Shown: positions 61,438 to 64,000 of the stretch, piece after piece | Position numbering within the stretch: the stretch's first letter is position 1 | Layout: every line of letters starts with the position of its first letter | NCBI GenBank assembly: GCA_003170275.1 | Contig: PNAM01000110.1 | Span: 62,001-126,000, forward strand | Length of the DNA stretch: 64,000 nucleotides | Direction of reading: 5' to 3' | Source of the DNA: Myxococcales bacterium | GTDB taxonomy: Bacteria > Myxococcota_A > Polyangia > Palsa-1104 | Position numbers and translations under genes: made by a program | Notes under the pieces: model-generated | Seen by the model: the letters and a program-made list of their open reading frames with translations, nothing else | Told to the model about the DNA's origin: nothing | The model's database searches: none

Positions 61438-62832
61438 GTTGAATGTGGAGAGTCGCGCGCCGCCGAGCAGGTCCACGCCGGTCAGCGCGTAGGAGGGCTC
61501 GAGCACGCGCGCGTCGCTGGCAGCGTCCACGCCTTCGACGTCGAATCGCACCGACAGAATCGTCTTCGGGCTGCCCATTTGCCCGGCGTTGGGCGGCTCG
61601 CCACGCCGGAGCAGCCACACCCTGTCGGCCTTCAGCCGCTCTTCGAGATGTTCCGGATCGCGGAATGCGGCACGATCGTAGTAGTAGGCGAGCACCGCCG
61701 CGTGCCAGCGCGGCTCGACGACGATGGCGCGGTCGCCTGTCAGGCTTTTCAATCGCGACGCCACGACGTCCCATTGGTGCGGCTTCGGCGGGCTCGGGGA
61801 GAATCCGATCGCGCCCGCTGCGAGTGTGACCGCGAGCAGCCCGAGCTGCGCCCATTCGCCGAGCGGAAGCGCGCCGATCGCCTCGGCGGCGAGGATGGCC
61901 AACGCCGGTGCCGAGTACAGGACGTAGCGCGCGTGGAACATGGGCACCCGCCACGAGATCACCAGCATGAAGACGAATGGCATAGCGAGCCAGAGCAGCA
62001 GCGCCGCCCGACGCCGCCACGGCGAGTGACGGACGACGGCCGCGAGCGCGACCAGCGCCAGCCCGACATAGATGGCAGCGTAACCGCCCATCAGCTCGTC
62101 GAGCGCGCCGGCGATCACCGCGCCCGTCGGCCGGCGCTGCCAGGCGGCGGGACCGAGGTGCCGTCGCAACACTTCGATGGCCAGCGGCGCGACCAGCACG
62201 GCCGCGAGCAACTGACCGGACAGGTAGCGCTTGAGCGTCCCCGGCGTGTGGGGCATCAGCAACACCATGCCGAGCTGCGCCACCAGGAAGAACGCCGTCA
62301 GATAGTGCGTGTAGCAGAGCGCCGCGTCGACGAGCGCGAGCGCGAGCACGGCGCGCACGCCCGGCCGCCGCGCGATCGCCTCGAGCGCGAGCAGGGAGGC
62401 CACGGCCAGCGCACAGGCCAGGGTCGTCGGGCGCGTCTCGTGCGCGTAGGCTTGCAACGAGCCCGACACGAGCAGCGCGAGCGATGCGAACAGGGCGGTG
62501 CGCCCGCCGAACCAGGCGCGCGCCAGCGCGAACACGCCTACCGCGGTGGCCACTGCGAACAGCGCTGCCAGGGCGCGCACGGCCGCCTCTCCGAGACCGA
62601 ACAGGTGCGTCCAACCGCACAGCAGGAGATTGAAGAGCGGCGGATCCGGGGTCCGCAGCGACTCTTTGATGACCTCCGCAGGCGACTCTTGCGCCCACCA
62701 GACATTGATCGCCTCGTCAGCCCACAACCCCGGCCGCGCGATACCCCAGGCCCGGATGACGAGGTGCAGTACCGCCAGCACGAGCGCGGTCCGGATTGGC
62801 GCGCTGTCGATCGCTCGCAAGAGGCGACTCAT
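61429..62832 (-). CDS. Membrane glycosyltransferase, GT39/PMT-like
   Basis: A 467-aa integral membrane protein with about ten transmembrane segments. The first loop has the acidic LWADEAINVWWAQESP and the DPPLFNLLLCGW motif, the mark of GT39/ArnT-type lipid-phosphate-sugar transferases. HETRPTTLA and the soluble C-terminal part (about 360-467) support this. It would transfer a sugar from a polyprenyl-phosphate carrier on the outer face of the membrane. The ATG at 62832 is preferred over an upstream one at 62883. Its connection with the peptide cluster is undecided. Confidence 0.8.
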   Translation of the reverse strand: MSRLLRAIDSAPIRTALVLAVLHLVIRAWGIARPGLWADEAINVWWAQESPAEVIKESLRTPDPPLFNLLLCGWTHLFGLGEAAVRALAALFAVATAVGVFALARAWFGGRTALFASLALLVSGSLQAYAHETRPTTLACALAVASLLALEAIARRPGVRAVLALALVDAALCYTHYLTAFFLVAQLGMVLLMPHTPGTLKRYLSGQLLAAVLVAPLAIEVLRRHLGPAAWQRRPTGAVIAGALDELMGGYAAIYVGLALVALAAVVRHSPWRRRAALLLWLAMPFVFMLVISWRVPMFHARYVLYSAPALAILAAEAIGALPLGEWAQLGLLAVTLAAGAIGFSPSPPKPHQWDVVASRLKSLTGDRAIVVEPRWHAAVLAYYYDRAAFRDPEHLEERLKADRVWLLRRGEPPNAGQMGSPKTILSVRFDVEGVDAASDARVLEPSYALTGVDLLGGARLSTFNRR

Positions 62833-62923
62833 TCCGCAGCTGGGTTCAGGGTATGCGTGCCAATTTGCGGACGTCAATGACAAACCAACGGATAGCAGAT
62901 CAAGCTATATTGACCAAGGGGTC

Positions 62924-63979
62924 ATGTCGCCGATCGAGTTACACGACTGCGCAGTGGTCTTCACCGCAGACGATCGCTACGCCTTGCCACTGGCCGTGGC
63001 CATGCGCTCGTTCGCGGATCACGCGCCTGCAGGCCTGCCGATCGACGTCATCGACGGCGGCCTGACGGAAGAGAGCCGTCGGCGAATCGCTCGCTTCGTC
63101 GGCGATCGCGAGCTGCGCTGGATCTCGCCGGCGCTGTGTCCGCTGCCGCCGCTCGGCGGGGTGTGGCGCTATGTCTCGCCGACAGTGTTTCTCAGACTGC
63201 AGCTTCCACTGTTGATTTCGGCGCGGCGCGCGCTCTTCCTCGACGCCGACGTCCTCGTGCTCGACCGCATCGAGCACCTGCTTCGCTGCGAGCTGGCGGG
63301 GGCGCCGCTCGCGGCTGTGCGCGACCCGAGCTCGACCGGGCCGCCGGCTTTGCGCCAGCACGGCTTCCCGGAGGGCACTCCTTACTTCAACGCCGGTGTA
63401 TTGGTGCTCGATCTCGATGAGCTCAGGCGCCTCGACGCGGCGCGGGTCTTCTGGGAGCTCGCTCATCGCGAGCTGCCGTTCAACGATCAGGACGTCCTGA
63501 ACCTCTGGGCAGCCGGCCGATGGCGCGAGCTCCCGACGCGGTGGAACTGTCCGGCGCATTCAGCCGATGTGCCCGACGCAGAGGTCTCCATCGTGCACTT
63601 CATCGGCCCGAGAAAGCCTTGGCATGCCGACGGGCCGCTCCTTCCCCGGTACGCCGATTGGCAGCGATACGCCGCGTTATCCGGCTGGCCGCGCGACGCG
63701 CTCTCTGACGTAGCCGGCATGCAGGAGGCACTGGCGCTCCTGCTGCGCGTGGCAGTCGACAAGATCGCGACCGACGCAGTGGGCTTCGATCGCCAGCAGT
63801 TCCTCGACCGCCTCTTCGCCGCCATCGACGACGCATCCGAAGTGCCGGCAGGCTCGCAGGATGCGATGCTCGACCGAATGAGACAACGCATCATTCGTTC
63901 GCTGCGCGTGGCGGCTGGCCTCTGGCCGGAGCTCGATCTGCGCGCGCTCTTCCGACAACTCCGCGCTAGCCTCGGCTGA
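62924..63979 (+). CDS. GT8-family glycosyltransferase
   Basis: A 351-aa retaining glycosyltransferase of family 8. Key features are CAVVFTADDRYALPLAVAMRS at the N-terminus (nucleotide-sugar site), the DxD metal motif ALFLDADVLVLD (about 101-112), FNAGVLVLDLDELR, LPFNDQDVLN and the terminal HFIGPRKPWH. This is the glycogenin/LPS-galactosyltransferase type. An extra 90-residue helical tail follows. AAGGGG is close to the ATG. The stop overlaps the next ATG by one base (TGATG), so further genes of this unit follow outside the window. Confidence 0.9.
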   Translation: MSPIELHDCAVVFTADDRYALPLAVAMRSFADHAPAGLPIDVIDGGLTEESRRRIARFVGDRELRWISPALCPLPPLGGVWRYVSPTVFLRLQLPLLISARRALFLDADVLVLDRIEHLLRCELAGAPLAAVRDPSSTGPPALRQHGFPEGTPYFNAGVLVLDLDELRRLDAARVFWELAHRELPFNDQDVLNLWAAGRWRELPTRWNCPAHSADVPDAEVSIVHFIGPRKPWHADGPLLPRYADWQRYAALSGWPRDALSDVAGMQEALALLLRVAVDKIATDAVGFDRQQFLDRLFAAIDDASEVPAGSQDAMLDRMRQRIIRSLRVAAGLWPELDLRALFRQLRASLG

Positions 63980-64000
63980 TGAAACGCGCGCGCTCGACAG
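63979..64000 (+). CDS. First codons of a downstream gene (cut by window edge)
   Basis: ATG AAA CGC GCG CGC TCG ACA begins in the TGATG overlap with the GT8 stop, the arrangement of translationally coupled genes. Only seven codons are visible, so identity cannot be given. Confidence 0.3.

Overview
High-GC (about 70% by eye) DNA with dense coding, many hybrid two-component proteins, NtrC-type activators, PilZ proteins, a Ser/Thr-kinase-like fold and Cys-rich lipoproteins. This combination points to a myxobacterium or close relative (Myxococcota). That assignment is an inference from gene style; no rRNA or tRNA gene was seen.

1-33.0 kb is mostly housekeeping and signalling. In order: the N-terminal part of ftsH; a stand-alone receiver; an NtrC-type activator divergent from an RpoH-like sigma factor; a 1,072-bp RAYT-type transposase unit bounded by two 199-bp inverted repeats; an htrA-TPR-otsB operon with a hairpin over the TPR start site; a histidine kinase/NtrC pair; DedA; a type I phosphodiesterase-like protein and an EEP nuclease-like protein; a PilZ/J-like protein; a kinase C-lobe-only protein; argS; a flavin/ferredoxin membrane fusion; HlyIII and EVE; a receiver-less RegA/PrrA-like DNA-binding protein flanked by two RegA/PrrA-box-like sites; a hybrid kinase; a lipoprotein/ECF sigma/anti-sigma/DUF4097 operon; two secreted lipoproteins; a response-regulator/kinase hybrid; and a tandem PilZ protein.

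33.0-60.4 kb is the notable part, an apparently orphan non-ribosomal peptide cluster. One minus-strand operon runs NRPS-A (A-PCP-C-A-PCP), a PhpK-like radical SAM protein, NRPS-B (four C-A-PCP modules plus a terminal C domain), a methyltransferase, a SyrP/TauD-like oxygenase and a sulfotransferase. Most junctions overlap or are very tight. Six adenylation domains imply a six-residue peptide. There is no thioesterase or reductase, so the terminal C domain is the candidate release domain. Divergent from NRPS-A is a second radical SAM gene. Next come an MbtH-like protein, an FkbM-type methyltransferase, a cupin_8/JmjC-like oxygenase and a PhyH oxygenase. The predicted product is therefore a sulfated, C- or heteroatom-methylated, hydroxylated hexapeptide. 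No transporter or dedicated regulator is visible.

60.4-64.0 kb holds an aldo/keto reductase, a glyoxalase relic, an integral membrane glycosyltransferase, a GT8 glycosyltransferase and the first codons of another gene. Whether the two glycosyltransferases decorate the peptide is unknown.
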